From CAZCVI01 sp964502145 (lineage in GTDB: Bacteria > Acidobacteriota > Aminicenantia > UBA2199), in NCBI GenBank assembly GCA_964502145.1, contig CAZCVI010000006.1, positions 62,001 to 126,000 of the forward strand: DNA of 64,000 bases, in the 5' to 3' direction. Within the stretch, counting starts at the first letter, position 1. Every line of letters begins with the position of its first letter. The notes beneath the pieces were generated by a model. That model saw only the letters and a program-made list of their open reading frames with translations. It searched no databases and was not told the origin of the DNA. This document shows positions 1 through 12,800 of this stretch, one piece after another. Position numbers and translations under genes: made by a program.

Positions 1-843
1 GGACGTCCTGAAACGACTGCGCCAAACAGAACATCCTCTTTGCGCGTATATTTTCCTAACAGAATCGCCCAAAGCGTCTGACTCACGGTATTCATGGTGA
101 CATGGTGCTGCGCGGCCAGGGCGTAAAGCAACTCGGTCTGCTGGGAATCCAATTGAAAGGAGATGCGTTTATTATTATACGTGACTGGCTCCTGGGTTTT
201 ATAGGTTTTGGGCTTTAAAATATCGGTTTGTTCAGTAAATGAAGCCAGATAGTTTTCCCAATATAACCCTGACTCGTCTTTATCCTTGTTTTCCAACCAG
301 GCGATATAGTTGCGATAGGGTTTAATGGGCGGCAGTTGATAGGGCTTGTGCTGGACATAACTGCTATAAATCTGGAAGAATTCACTGTTAATTATGCCGA
401 TACACCAGCCATCCATCAAGATGTGATGAAAACTCCAGATAAACTCATAGGTGGCGGCATCCAACTGCAAAATAGCAGCACGGACAAGGATATCGGTACT
501 TAGATTAAACGGTGTTTTTTTATCCTGGGTTTTAAAATCGCGGATAAAATCCTCTTTTTCCTGACTGTCCGATATGTGACTGATGTCTTGAAAATAAAAA
601 CGCACTGAACGACTGTGCAACACCACTTGCACGGGCCGGGGAATATCTTTATAAACAAACGCAGTGCGTAAGATATGGTGACGTTTAACCAGTTCATTGA
701 GACTTTTTTCCACCAGGGGAATATCCAATTGCCCTTGCAAGCGGAACGCGGTTTGTTGGAAATAGGCGTGCGAAGATTCGTCTAACAAGGCATGAAATAA
801 CATGCCTTCTTGCATGGGTGACAATGTATAGATATCGGCAACG
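1..843 (-). other. P2 module 6, partial C domain
   Basis: Start of a C domain of the type that follows epimerases (ADIYTLSPMQEGMLFHALL), with HHILMDGW near 408-430. It is cut by the window edge at FGAVVSGR. It is closely similar to P1 C12 and C13. The rest of P2, including any TE, is not visible. Confidence 0.9.
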
Positions 844-3800
844 TGGACATAAACATCCAACACCTGTTGGAGCTGTTCAATGGTTAATAAACTGTAAGTA
901 AAATCACTCGGAGTGGGTTCAACATCTTTTTTGGCGGCACAAAAGGTAATAATATGCTGGAGTTGGGAATGAAACAAACGGGTTAGAGTGGCAATGGTTT
1001 CCGGTTTGAAGCGGGTGTTTAGATAGGACACATTCATGGATAAGCGATTGTTGGCGAGCATGCCATTGATCTGTAATTCATAGGCGGGAGCAGTGTGGGG
1101 GCTGACAGAAAGACCGGTAGATTCTTTGGCAATGTGAAATAAAGAGACATGTTTGACATCGGCATCAAATTGACCCAGGTAATTAAAAATAATTTGCGGT
1201 TTTAAGGTAAATGGCACTGACAGGTTCTGTGTACTGAGATATTTTAATAACCCATACCCGATCCCTTTATTGGGAACTTTCCGCAAGGTCTCTTTGACCT
1301 CTTTAATCTGCCGACCCGTGTCTGTAGCATAAGAGATATCCAACAACACGGGATACTCGGTGGTAAACCAGCCCACGGTGCGACTGATATCGATCTCCTG
1401 GGCAATGGATTCTCTACCATGACCCTCCAGGGCAATTAATACATGGTGGTGACCAAAGGTTTTTTGCATGGCAATCCCCAGGGCCGTTAATAAGATGTCA
1501 TTGATTTCAGTGTGATAACATTGATTCACTTCATGTAACAGCAAAGTGGTTTCGGCTTGGGATAACATGAAGGATTCATGCGCGGGTTCGGCGAAGGTTT
1601 TTTCTGTACTGGAGCAATCACTGTTGATGGGGGCAATGGTTTGCGATTCTAAGTGTGCCCAATAGGGAATTTCTTGCAATAGGGTCTTATGTTGGGCATA
1701 GACATGTAATGTATCGGCCCAGTTCTTGAAGGAATCGGTTTTTAAAGGTAAAACCGGGGCTTGGCCACTGGTTATTTGTTGATATAGGGTCTCAATATCT
1801 TCGAGAAGAATGCGCCAGGAAAGACCATCAATCACAAGATGGTGAATCACAATCAGTAAGCGGTCCCCATCCGCACGATGAAACAAACCGAGTTTGAGTA
1901 GTGGTCCATGTTCCAGATTTATACCTTGTTGAATGTGGTTGATTGTCTCTTCCATCAGGGTTATATTATTCTCGTGGTCGGTGAAGTCGTATTCTTGCAG
2001 AGAAAGGGGATAATCCAACCCGTGATTTCTCTGCACTACGTCCCCGGTTGACGAATCGACTTGATAGGTCATACGCAAGGCATCGTGATGGACTTGAATG
2101 TGATTAAAGACTTTTTTTATTGCCTCTGTTTGAATGCCTGCGGGCGCAAAAAGCATTAGGGCTTGATTATAATGATGGGAGTTGGGCGAATACGCTTGAA
2201 AAAAAGTCTTCTGAATGGGAGTTAACGGCACAACACCACAAACAAACGCTTGATCGGGGACTCGTTGCACCTTTTTGACATGGGCGGATAATTCAGCGAT
2301 GACCGGGTATAAAAAGAGGTCTTTCATTTCTACTTTATAACCCGTGCGATTCAGCCGCGACATAATCTGGATGGATTTGATCGAGTCACCGCCAATATAA
2401 AAGAAATTATCATGGATACTGATACTCGGTTTCCCTAACACCGCTTCCCAAATCGCGACCATTATTTTTTCCAGTTCATTGCGTGGCATTGTATACGCTT
2501 CAGTTGTTTCTGTTTCTGGAGCGGGCAGGGCATTCATATCCAATTTCCCATTGGGTGTCAGCGGTAACTTTTCCAATGGCATAAAATAGCTGGGAATCAT
2601 GTACGCGGGCAACCGTTCGGCTAAGAACTCTTTTAAGAAGGCGGCGGTGCAGGAAGGATCGGGGAAAGAGTGGGGCACAATATAGGCAACAAGGAATTGG
2701 GTTTGGTTATGTTCCTGACGCAACAAGACCGCGACTTCTTTGATATGCGCCACTTTTAATAATTGATTCTCAATCTCGCCGATTTCAATACGCATGCCGC
2801 GAATCTTGACTTGATTATCAAGCCTGCCTAAGAACTCTAGGTTCCCATCGGCTAACCAGCGTCCGAGATCACCGGTTCGATAACAACGGGTGGAAAGAAA
2901 ATGAATAAATTTTTCTGCGGTTAATTCAGGACGGTTTAAATACCCACGGGCCAAACTGGAACCAGCTAGGCATAACTCACCGGTCACACCAATGGGACAT
3001 AATTTCAGAAAAACATTCAGCACATACACGGCGACATTACTGATTGGTTTCCCAATCAATGCTTTGGGACTGTGCGGGTGCAGTTCATAGGCAGTTGTAT
3101 TCACGCTGTTTTCAGTGGGGCCGTATTCATTGAAGATACGCACGTGGGGTAAACGCTCAAAATGCTTGCGAATCAATTCATCGGGAAAATTATCGCCGGC
3201 ACAACAGATCATTTTAATATGTTTTAAGGCAACAGCAATCTCTTCGAGCATGACATTGTAAAAAATAGGCACGACAATAAAATGGCTGACATGGTTATTA
3301 ATAATTGTGTTTCTGAGCACAGTGAGATCGGAACGTTCTTCATCCCTAATTAACACTAAACGTGCGCCACCGAGCAACGGGGTGAAAATATCAGTAACGG
3401 AACTATCGAAAAAATAAGGGGGCACTTGTAAGCTGACGTGACCGGGGGCATATTCATAATTATGCTTCCGCCAGATGATGGTATTTACAATCGTACGATG
3501 TTCAACCAGTACGCCCTTGGGAATTCCCGATGAACCGGAAGTATACATGACATAAGCGGGGTCTGTTTGGAGACCAGGAAGCGGAAGGGGACAGGCATTG
3601 GGATTGATTTTATCGTGCAGCTCCTCAATACAGAGAATGGAATGAAGTGCAGGACATTGGTTCTGAAAGGAAGTGAGCTTGGGGAGATAATTGCGCTGTG
3701 AAATAATAACCGGGATAGATGCATCATTACATACCAACTGTAACCGTTCAACTGGCAGCGAGACATCTACAGGAACATAAGCGGCACGTGCTTTTATAAT

Positions 3801-6800
3801 TGCCAAGAGGACAATAATTAATTCAATGGAACGATCCATTAATACGGCGATACAGTCTCCAGGTTGGATGCCTTTGGTAGTATAGAGGTAATCGGCGATT
3901 TGATTTGATTTTTGATTTAATTGGGCATAAGTGATTTGTCCTCCACCCGATGTTGGCCCAACAATGGCACTATGATCCGGGGTTCGTTCCGTTTGCTCAT
4001 TGAATAATTGGTAAATGGTTTTATTGTCTGGGTAAGCAGCCGTTGTGTTGTTAAAAACGAATAACAATTGGTCTTTCTCCGCTGGCGGTAGCATCTCGAT
4101 ATCAGCAAGATGTTGGGCTGGGTTTTGCAGTACTGTGGTGAGCAGTTCTTGCAAATAGGTTGCAAATCGCTGGATAGTCTGGGAGTTAAATAGTGTTGTG
4201 GCATATTCTAATGTGCAAGAAATAAGCTGATCCACTTCAATACAAATCAGGGTTAAATCAAATTTGGCAGTATTGTGTTCATAGCCATAAGGTTCTAACT
4301 TCAAACTGGCATTTGCCAAGGTGGGAATCTCCTGGTTTTCTAAAACAAACATGGTATCAAACAACGGATTGCGACTAGTTTCTCTGTTTTTCACAACGCT
4401 GTCAACCAATGCGTCATACTGGTAATCCTGATTGGCAAAAGCGTTAACTGTTTTTTCTTTTACTCCTTGCAGGAATGAATAAAAACTTTGTTGTGGCGCC
4501 GCAGTATTTTTTATAACCAATGTATTCACAAACATGCCAATCACGTGCTCTAAATCTGCATGTGAACGTCCTGCCGTGGGTGTACCTACCACAATAATTT
4601 CCTGGTTGCAAAGCTTGGCCAAGAAAAGCGAATATAAAGCCAATAGGACCATGTACAAGGTGACTCCCTGCGCCACAGCCAATTCATTTAACGCGCGGGT
4701 TTCAGCCGCATTGAAGGAAAAACTAAAATTACAACCCTCATCACTCTTAAGCGCAGGTCTAACATAATCGAAAGGCAAATCCAGAGCGGGCACTGCTTCG
4801 CTGAACTCTGCTAACCAATACGATTCTTGCGCCTTGATTTTTATCTGCTGTGCTCTTTCCCACAAGGCATAATCTTTATACTGGAGCCGAAGCGCAGGCA
4901 AGGGTTGTGCTTCATATAAAGCCATGAACTCGTGAACCAATACACTGGTAGACATTCCATCAAAAATAATATGGGGCATGTCCACCATTAAAAGAAATTG
5001 CACCTCTGCAAGTGGGACAAGCGCTACTCGCAACAATGGGGCCTGGGCTAAATCAAAGGGACGGATGAACTCTGTAGAGATTGCCTCCGGCGGCCCGTCG
5101 GGGAGTCGCTTTTGAAAAAGCTCCGCAAAACTTTTGTCTATTTTAAAGGAGAGAGTGTCTTGGATTCTTTGGATCGGTTCTTCGGCTAACATGTGAAAAG
5201 AGGTTCGGAAACTGTCATGCCGTTGCACTAACTGTGCAAAGATGGCTTGCAGTTTTTCCCATTTAATCCTGCCTTGCAACTTTATAATCTTGGGCATATT
5301 ATAGCTGGTACTACTGGGCTCCATCATTTGCAGAAAATACAATCGTTTCTGCGCCGAAGATAATGGATAATACTCCTTCTTTTCCACTACCTCGATCTGT
5401 GCAAATGTCGTCTTCTGCGATTTTCCAATCAACTCCCCCAAACCCGCAATTGTTGCATGAGTAAATATCTGCGCCAAGGCGATTTTTATTTCCAATTGCT
5501 TGTGTATCCGCGACATCATCGTCGTAGCCCTTAAAGAATGACCACCCAAAACAAAGAAATTATCATGAATACCAATCTTCTCTTCACTCAACCCCAATAT
5601 CAACCCCCATATTTCCCGTAACTTTCGTTCCACATCATTACGCGGACCTTCATACCCCGTGGCCAGAGGAGTTAATCCCGGTTCAGGCAAGAGGGCGCGA
5701 TTTACTTTACCAGTGGTTGTTAAAGGAAGCCGTTCCAGTGGTACAAAATAAGCCGGGATCATATACTCGGGCAAACACTTGGCTAAATACTCCCGTAAAA
5801 CCAGCGCATCCACCGCTTTAGTTTCTTTCTCTTTCATCACCACGTAAGCACAGAGATATTTATTGTGATCATTGGCAGTTTTGGCAATCAGAACCGCCTC
5901 TTTAATCCGGGGATGTTTTAACAATTGATTCTCTATCTCTCCCAATTCAATCCGAAACCCTCTGATCTTCACCTGGCTATCGATCCGCCCCAGAAATTGC
6001 ACAGAACCATCCGTTAACCAACGCCCCAAATCCCCCGTTTTAAAAACGCGAACTGCTTCCGTGGACAAAGAAGACAATTCACCCAGAGATATAAATTTTT
6101 CCGCCGTGAGTTCAGGGTTATTTAAATACCCAAGGGAAACACCTGCCCCACCAATAAACACTTCACCTGCTACGCCGAGAGGAACCACTTTTTTTGCTGC
6201 ATCCAATACATAAATTTGCGTATTGGCAATGGGTTTGCCAATAGATAAAACGGGTGGGATTGTTTCCCCTTGTTTTATCTTCAATTCGATTGACGTTACT
6301 GTTGTTTCTGTGGGGCCGTACTTATTATAAAAGTCACAGTGCGGATTCCACGCTTCGACCAAAGCGAGGGGACAGATATCGCCGCCGGAAACAACGCGTT
6401 TTAAATGATATTCCTTTGACACGCTCAATAAAGTTAAAAATGAAGGCCCAGCATGAAGATGGGTAATAGCTTGCTGGATTAAATAGGCTTCTATTTTCTC
6501 GATATCCAGAATTGTTTCCTTGGTGGTGAGCACCAATACCGCCCCATTAAGGAGTGCGCTATACACTTGTTCGGCTGAAGCATCAAAACAAAGGTTAGAG
6601 AACTGCAAGATACGATCATCAGCCACAATATCAAAAAACCGTGCCTGATAGGTAATAAAATTAAGCAATGAAGCATGTTCAACTAGAACTCCTTTGGGCG
6701 TGCCGGTAGAACCGGAAGTGTAGATGATATAGGCGACATTAATGGGAGTGATGGGAGGAATGGGAATTATGGGAATTATGGGAATTATGGGAGTTACGTT

Positions 6801-9800
6801 AGTAACGGGAGTGGAATCTTGGATGAATTGTTTGGTTAACAGTAGTTTGGCGGAGCTGTCTTGAAGTATATAATTTATGCGTTCCTGGGGGTAATCGGGG
6901 TCAATGGGAAGATAGGCGGCACCTGATTTTAATGTGCCGATCATGGCGATGATAGTCGTTATTGAACGGTCGGCCATTATTGCTATAATATCACCCGATA
7001 TTACTCCCTGTTCCATTAAAATGTGGGCCACTTGAGTGGATGTATTGTTTAATTCAGCATAGGTGAGATGGCACAAAGAATCTTTTTCTCCAATAATGGC
7101 TATATTGTCAGGAGTTCGGACTGCTTGTTCTATGAATAATTGGGGAATGGTTTTTGTTTTCGCGTAATCGGCGTCCGTGGTGTTAAACGCAAATAAAATC
7201 TGCTCGCGCTCGGCAAGTGGGAGGAAGTTTAGCGCGGCTATTTTTTCTGCGGGATTAGCCAATACTAAAACCAGAAGCTGCTTATAATAATGGGCGATTC
7301 TCTGGATTGTTTCTGCTTTGAATAAACCGGTGCTGAATACAAAATTACAGACAAGCTGCTGCTCCACTTCAATACACATCAATGTTAAATCAAATTTTGA
7401 GGTATGCCATTCAATCCCATAGGGTTCCAGTTTCAAACTTGGTGTTTTTAAGGTTGGAATATCCACGTTTTGCAAGACAAACATCGTGTCAAATAACGGA
7501 TTACGTCCCGCATCCCTATTTTGCAGGACTTTTTCTACCAATTCTCCATAAGGGTAATCTTGATTGGCAAAAGCACGTAATGCTTTCTCCCGAACTTCTT
7601 GCAAAAAGACAAGCACACTCTTTCCGCCTGCCGGATTATTTTTTAATAGTAACGTATTAACAAACATGCCAATGACCGGGTCCAATTCTCCATACAAACG
7701 ACCCGCACTAGGGCTTCCCACTACAAAAATATCCTGATTGCACAGCTTGGTTAATAATATATTATAAACGGCCAACAAGAGCATATATAAAGTGACCTTG
7801 TGCTGCAACGCAAAAAGGTTTAATGCGCGGGTTAATGACGCATCCACACGTAAACGGAACTCACTGCCAGCCTCACTCTTAAGCGCTGGCCTGACAAAAT
7901 CAAGTGGCAAATCCAACAAGGGAATATTTTCCGCAAATTCACGCACCCAATACGCTTCTTTCTGCTTGATACTTTCTGGATGCTGCGTCTCCCATACGGC
8001 GTAATCTTTGTATTGCAACATCAACGCAGGCAATAATTGCCCTTCATACAATACCATGAACTCCCGGGCTAAAATACCCATGGACGTGCCATCAGACACA
8101 ATATGATGCATGTCCACCATTAACAGGAACTGCTCCTCTGCCATTTTAACTAAAGCCACACGTAACAACGGGGCTAAAGAAAGATTAAATGGACGGATGA
8201 ACTCGGTGATAAATGCCTCTGGCGGCCCGTCGGGGAGTCGCTTTTGAAAAAGCTCCGCAAAACGTTTATCTAATGTAAAGGAGAGAGTGTCTTGGATTCT
8301 TTGGATCGGTTCTTCGGCTAACATGTGAAACGAGGTGCGAAAACTGTCATGCCGTTGCACTAATATGGCAAATGCTTTTTCCAATTTTTCCAGTTCCACC
8401 TTGCCCCGCAATATAAAAACCTGCGGGATATTATACGCTGTACCTGTTTCTGCCATAATTTGTAGAAAATATAACCGCTTTTGTGTTGACGATAACGGAT
8501 AATACGCTTTTTTTTCAGTCGGCTTGATAACGACATGCCCCGCAGTTTCTGTTCCTTGAATCGTTTGCATATACTGCGACAACCCGCGAATCGTAGTAGT
8601 CTTAAAGAACTCGGGTATTGGCACACTGGTATTAAATTCGCGGCGAATCTTCGATGCCAACGCCGCTACTTTTAACGAATGACCGCCCAATTCAAAAAAA
8701 TTAGCCAGAACACTAATCGTATGCAGCTCTTTGCGGAGTACTTCTGACCAAATCTTCTGTAATTTTCTCTCCCGTTCATTTATTGGTTCAATATAATTCT
8801 CTGTCTCTAGCAGCTCTGGTTCAGGCAATGCATTTTTATCTGTTTTTCCATTCGGTAATACTGGGAAATAGTCCATAAACACCACATGGGCTGGCACCAT
8901 GGCTTCCAAGAATTCCTTGGCAAGATATTCTTTGACATCAGCGGCACTTAATATGGCACCAGGAACAAGCAACAGGTAGGCACATAGATATTTCTCCCCA
9001 TTGGACTCATCCCACGCTTTAACCACTGCTTCACGAATATGGGAATGCGCCAATAACCGGTTCTCAATCTCCCCGATTTCAATCCGAATGCCCCGGATTT
9101 TTACCTGCAAATCCACCCGGCCAGTGACTTCTATATTCCCATCAGCCAGTATCCGACCCATATCGCCTGTTTTATAAATTAAATCATCAGGATGCGTGCC
9201 ATACGGATTTTGGATAAAGAGCGATTGGGTTAATTCTGGTAAATTAAAATACCCGGCAGAACGATACGGTGTGCGAATATAAATTTCTCCCAATTGACAG
9301 GGAAAACAGGCTTGTTTTAAACTATTTAAAATTAATGCTTGTGCTCCGTTCATTGGTTTCCCTACCGGAATAATTGAACGGTGACCATCCGCTGGTAAAA
9401 TCGCATAAAATAACTTGGCCAAAGTAGTTTCAGTGGGACCATAAAGATTAAATAAGCGGATACGCGGTTCATACAACTGCATAAAATAATGAACATCCCC
9501 ACCGCGTAACAACTCGCCAGCTAAAAGAATATATTTCATATCAGGAAAATGCAGCGGGCTCTCCAATTCAGAAACCAATTGCTTGAACAATGAGGGCACA
9601 ATATGCATCAGGGTGATTTTTTTCTCTTCCAGCCACAGGATCAACTCTTTCATATCCAACAACGTGTGTTGTGGGGGAATACAACAGGTTCCACCAGCCA
9701 TCATGGGCAGAAAAACATCGCGTAAAAACATATCAAACGAGGGCGAGGTGATTTGACTGATATTAAAGTGCTGATCCACGGCAAATTGATTGATCTCCCA

Positions 9801-12800
9801 TTGAATAAAATGAATCAAACCGGGCTGACGCCCCAGAATTCCCTTGGGTGTGCCAGAAGAACCAGAAGTAAAATTAAGATAACACAACTCATTATATATC
9901 GGTGCAAATGCCAATGGCACAGGTCCTGTTTCCGCTGCCAAATAATACGGTTTCCCTCCCAACGCCACAGGATTCTTTTCTATAACCAGTGTTTGTAAGT
10001 GTATGTGATCGGTGGACTCTATGGGAGAGATAAATATCTCTGCACATTTTTGATAATACGTCTGATTGGTAATCACCCATTCCGCCTGTGACAATTCAAT
10101 CATCTTTTTGACCCGGTTTACCGGCAATAATGGGTCCACTGGCACAAATACATAACCGCATTTAAGCACGGCGACAATCGCTTCCAGTAACAGTGCCGAA
10201 CGTTCAAGCAGAATAATCACATGGGGTGTGGTGTGGCTTTTCCCGTGCAAGAAATTGGCAATCCGATTTGATTGGTGTTCCAACTCCGCGAAACTGACAC
10301 GCTCATGTTCGCTTTCAACTGCGATTTTGTCCGGGGAAAGCCGGGCCCATTGCGAGATGATTGAAACCACCATCTCTGGTGACGACGTGGATGATGGCTG
10401 CGTGTGATAAAAAGCAGTGATGGCATCATTCCCTTCCCTAAACATCAGATCCGGTATGTGGCGCATGGTTAATTGCGCATTAGAACGACTGGCATCTTCC
10501 ACTACACGCTCAATAATGGTTACAAAATCAGCCAGTAAGGTTTTAATCGAATCCTCTTTATAAATAGAGCTTTTATAGACCGCAGATAACACTAAATGAT
10601 TGGTTGCTTTTGTGGTATCTGTTCTGTCCGTCTTATCCAATAGATAAAGCGTCAAATCATATTTGGCTGCAACCCTGTCTATTTTTTGGGGGATTATCTC
10701 AAAGTCCAACGTGCTTATTTTTTTATTCGCTTCCTGTGGGAAATAATTGAATAGAATACTAAACAATTCGTTATGCGTTAACGTGCGACTGGCACGTAGT
10801 TTTTCTGCCAATATTTCGTAGGGATACTCCCGATTCATTAACGCTTCCATCACGTTGGCTTTGTTTTTTGATAAATGCTCTAAAAAGGATTCCTGCGGCT
10901 CAATTTTCGCCCGAATCAACACTACATTCAAGAATATCCCAATCAACTCTTTTAAATCCAGATGATCCCGCAACGAAGACGGAATTCCAAAGGTGACATC
11001 CCATTGATCTATGTGGCTGGCCAAAGCCAATTCAAAAACAGTCAGTAAAAAAATAAACATGGTGATCTCATGCAAATGGCAAAACGCTTCAATTTTAAGA
11101 TATAACTCGGTCCCAATCTCCTGGTTAAACACGCCGCCCGTGTCCTGCGCTTCGGAATCAAAATAATCACTGGGAAGTGTAGTATACATAAGCCCCTGCA
11201 TGTGCGACAACCAATATTTCTCCTGGGAAAAAAGCGCCTCTGCATTTAAAGAGTGATACTGCCACGTGGTATAATCTTTATATTGAACCGGCAACGGCGC
11301 CAAACTCTGACCCTGATACAAACGCACAAAATCATTGATCACTATTTCAATAGACAACCCATCAGCAATAATATGATGCATGTCCACCAATAAAAACGAG
11401 TACTCTTCAGCACATTTAACCCACTCCACCCGCAACAACGGCGCCTGCGCCAGATCAAAAGGGTGAATGAATTGTTTTACTAATGCCTCCGGCGGCCCGT
11501 CGGGGAGTCGCTTTTGAAAAAGCTCCGCAAAACTTTTATTTAAGGTGAATGATAAGGTGTCGTGGATGATTTGGATGGGGTCTTCTTCTAACATGTGAAA
11601 AGAGGTTCTGAAACTTTCATGCCGCGCTACTAACCGGGCAAACGTATCTGCCAGTTTCTCCGCATCTACTTTGCCTTTTAATTGCATCACTTGATTCATA
11701 TTATACGCTGTACTCGACACATCCAAACTCTGCATGAAATACAACCGCTTCTGCGGCGAAGATAATGGGTAATATTCCTTTTTTTCCACCGCTGCAATCC
11801 GAATATGCTCCTCTTGTGTGGCTTCTTTTATATAATGCGCAAGCCCACGAATCGTCGGTTGCTTAAATATTTCCACCAACGGGACCTTCACATGAAACTC
11901 CTTGGCTAACCTGGACGTTAACGAGGTCGCCTTTAACGAATGCCCACCCATTTGAAAAAAATTATCATCAATTCCCACCCCATCGCGAACTAAATCTATG
12001 CCCAACACACCACACCAAATCTCAGCCAGTTTATTCTCCAGCATGTTTCTAGGCGCCACATAACCAGAACCAGCCGATCCCTCCGGTGGCGGCAATGCCC
12101 GACGGTCCACTTTCCCACTCGCTGTTAACGGTATCCGTGGCAAAGCAATATAATGAGCAGGAACCATATAATCGGGCAATACTTTTACTAAAAACTCTTG
12201 CAATAACGGCACCGACGACAACGCCACCAAAACATAATACACGACCAGAACAATCTCACCCTTTTTATCTGCTAACGCCACAACTACCGCATCTTTAATG
12301 GCCGGATGTTTCTTTAATTGAGCCTCAATCTCTCCCAATTCAATGCGAAAGCCCCTGATTTTAATCTGAAAATCCAATCGACCCAAGAACTGAATATTCC
12401 CATCACTCAACCAACACGCCATATCCCCGGTACGATAAAGCCGATCCCCCAAAACAAATGGATTGGGCACAAATTTTTCAGCAGTTAAAGACACATTGCC
12501 TAAATATCCTCGTCCTACCTGAATCCCACCAATCAATAATTCCCCGCTGACCCCGATGGGTTGTATATTATTATTTCTAGCCACAATATAAATACCCGTA
12601 TTAGACACAGGTTTGCCAATACCGGGCAATTGGGGAATCTCACCCCGAGGATCAATGGTCAACGTGGTAACCACATGGGTCTCAGACGGTCCATAATGAT
12701 TGTGCAGAAATATCCCCCGCTCCTTTAAGAATTTTTGCAACGTTTCATTCACCACCAATTGTTCACCTGCTGCAATAATATGCAAAACACAGTCCGGGAA

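Larger units (their letters stand above)
5396..8530 (-). other. P2 module 4, C-A-T, unknown substrate
   Basis: C domain with HHIVSDG near 8090-8110, A3 core near 6695-6730, carrier GGHSLRA near 5545. Specificity residues D-A-E-H-V-G-K-V-T; Lys at code position 7 (NKYGPTE) is rare and could pair with an acidic side chain, but I cannot name the substrate. Part of the C domain is almost identical in DNA to that of module 5. Confidence 0.84.
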
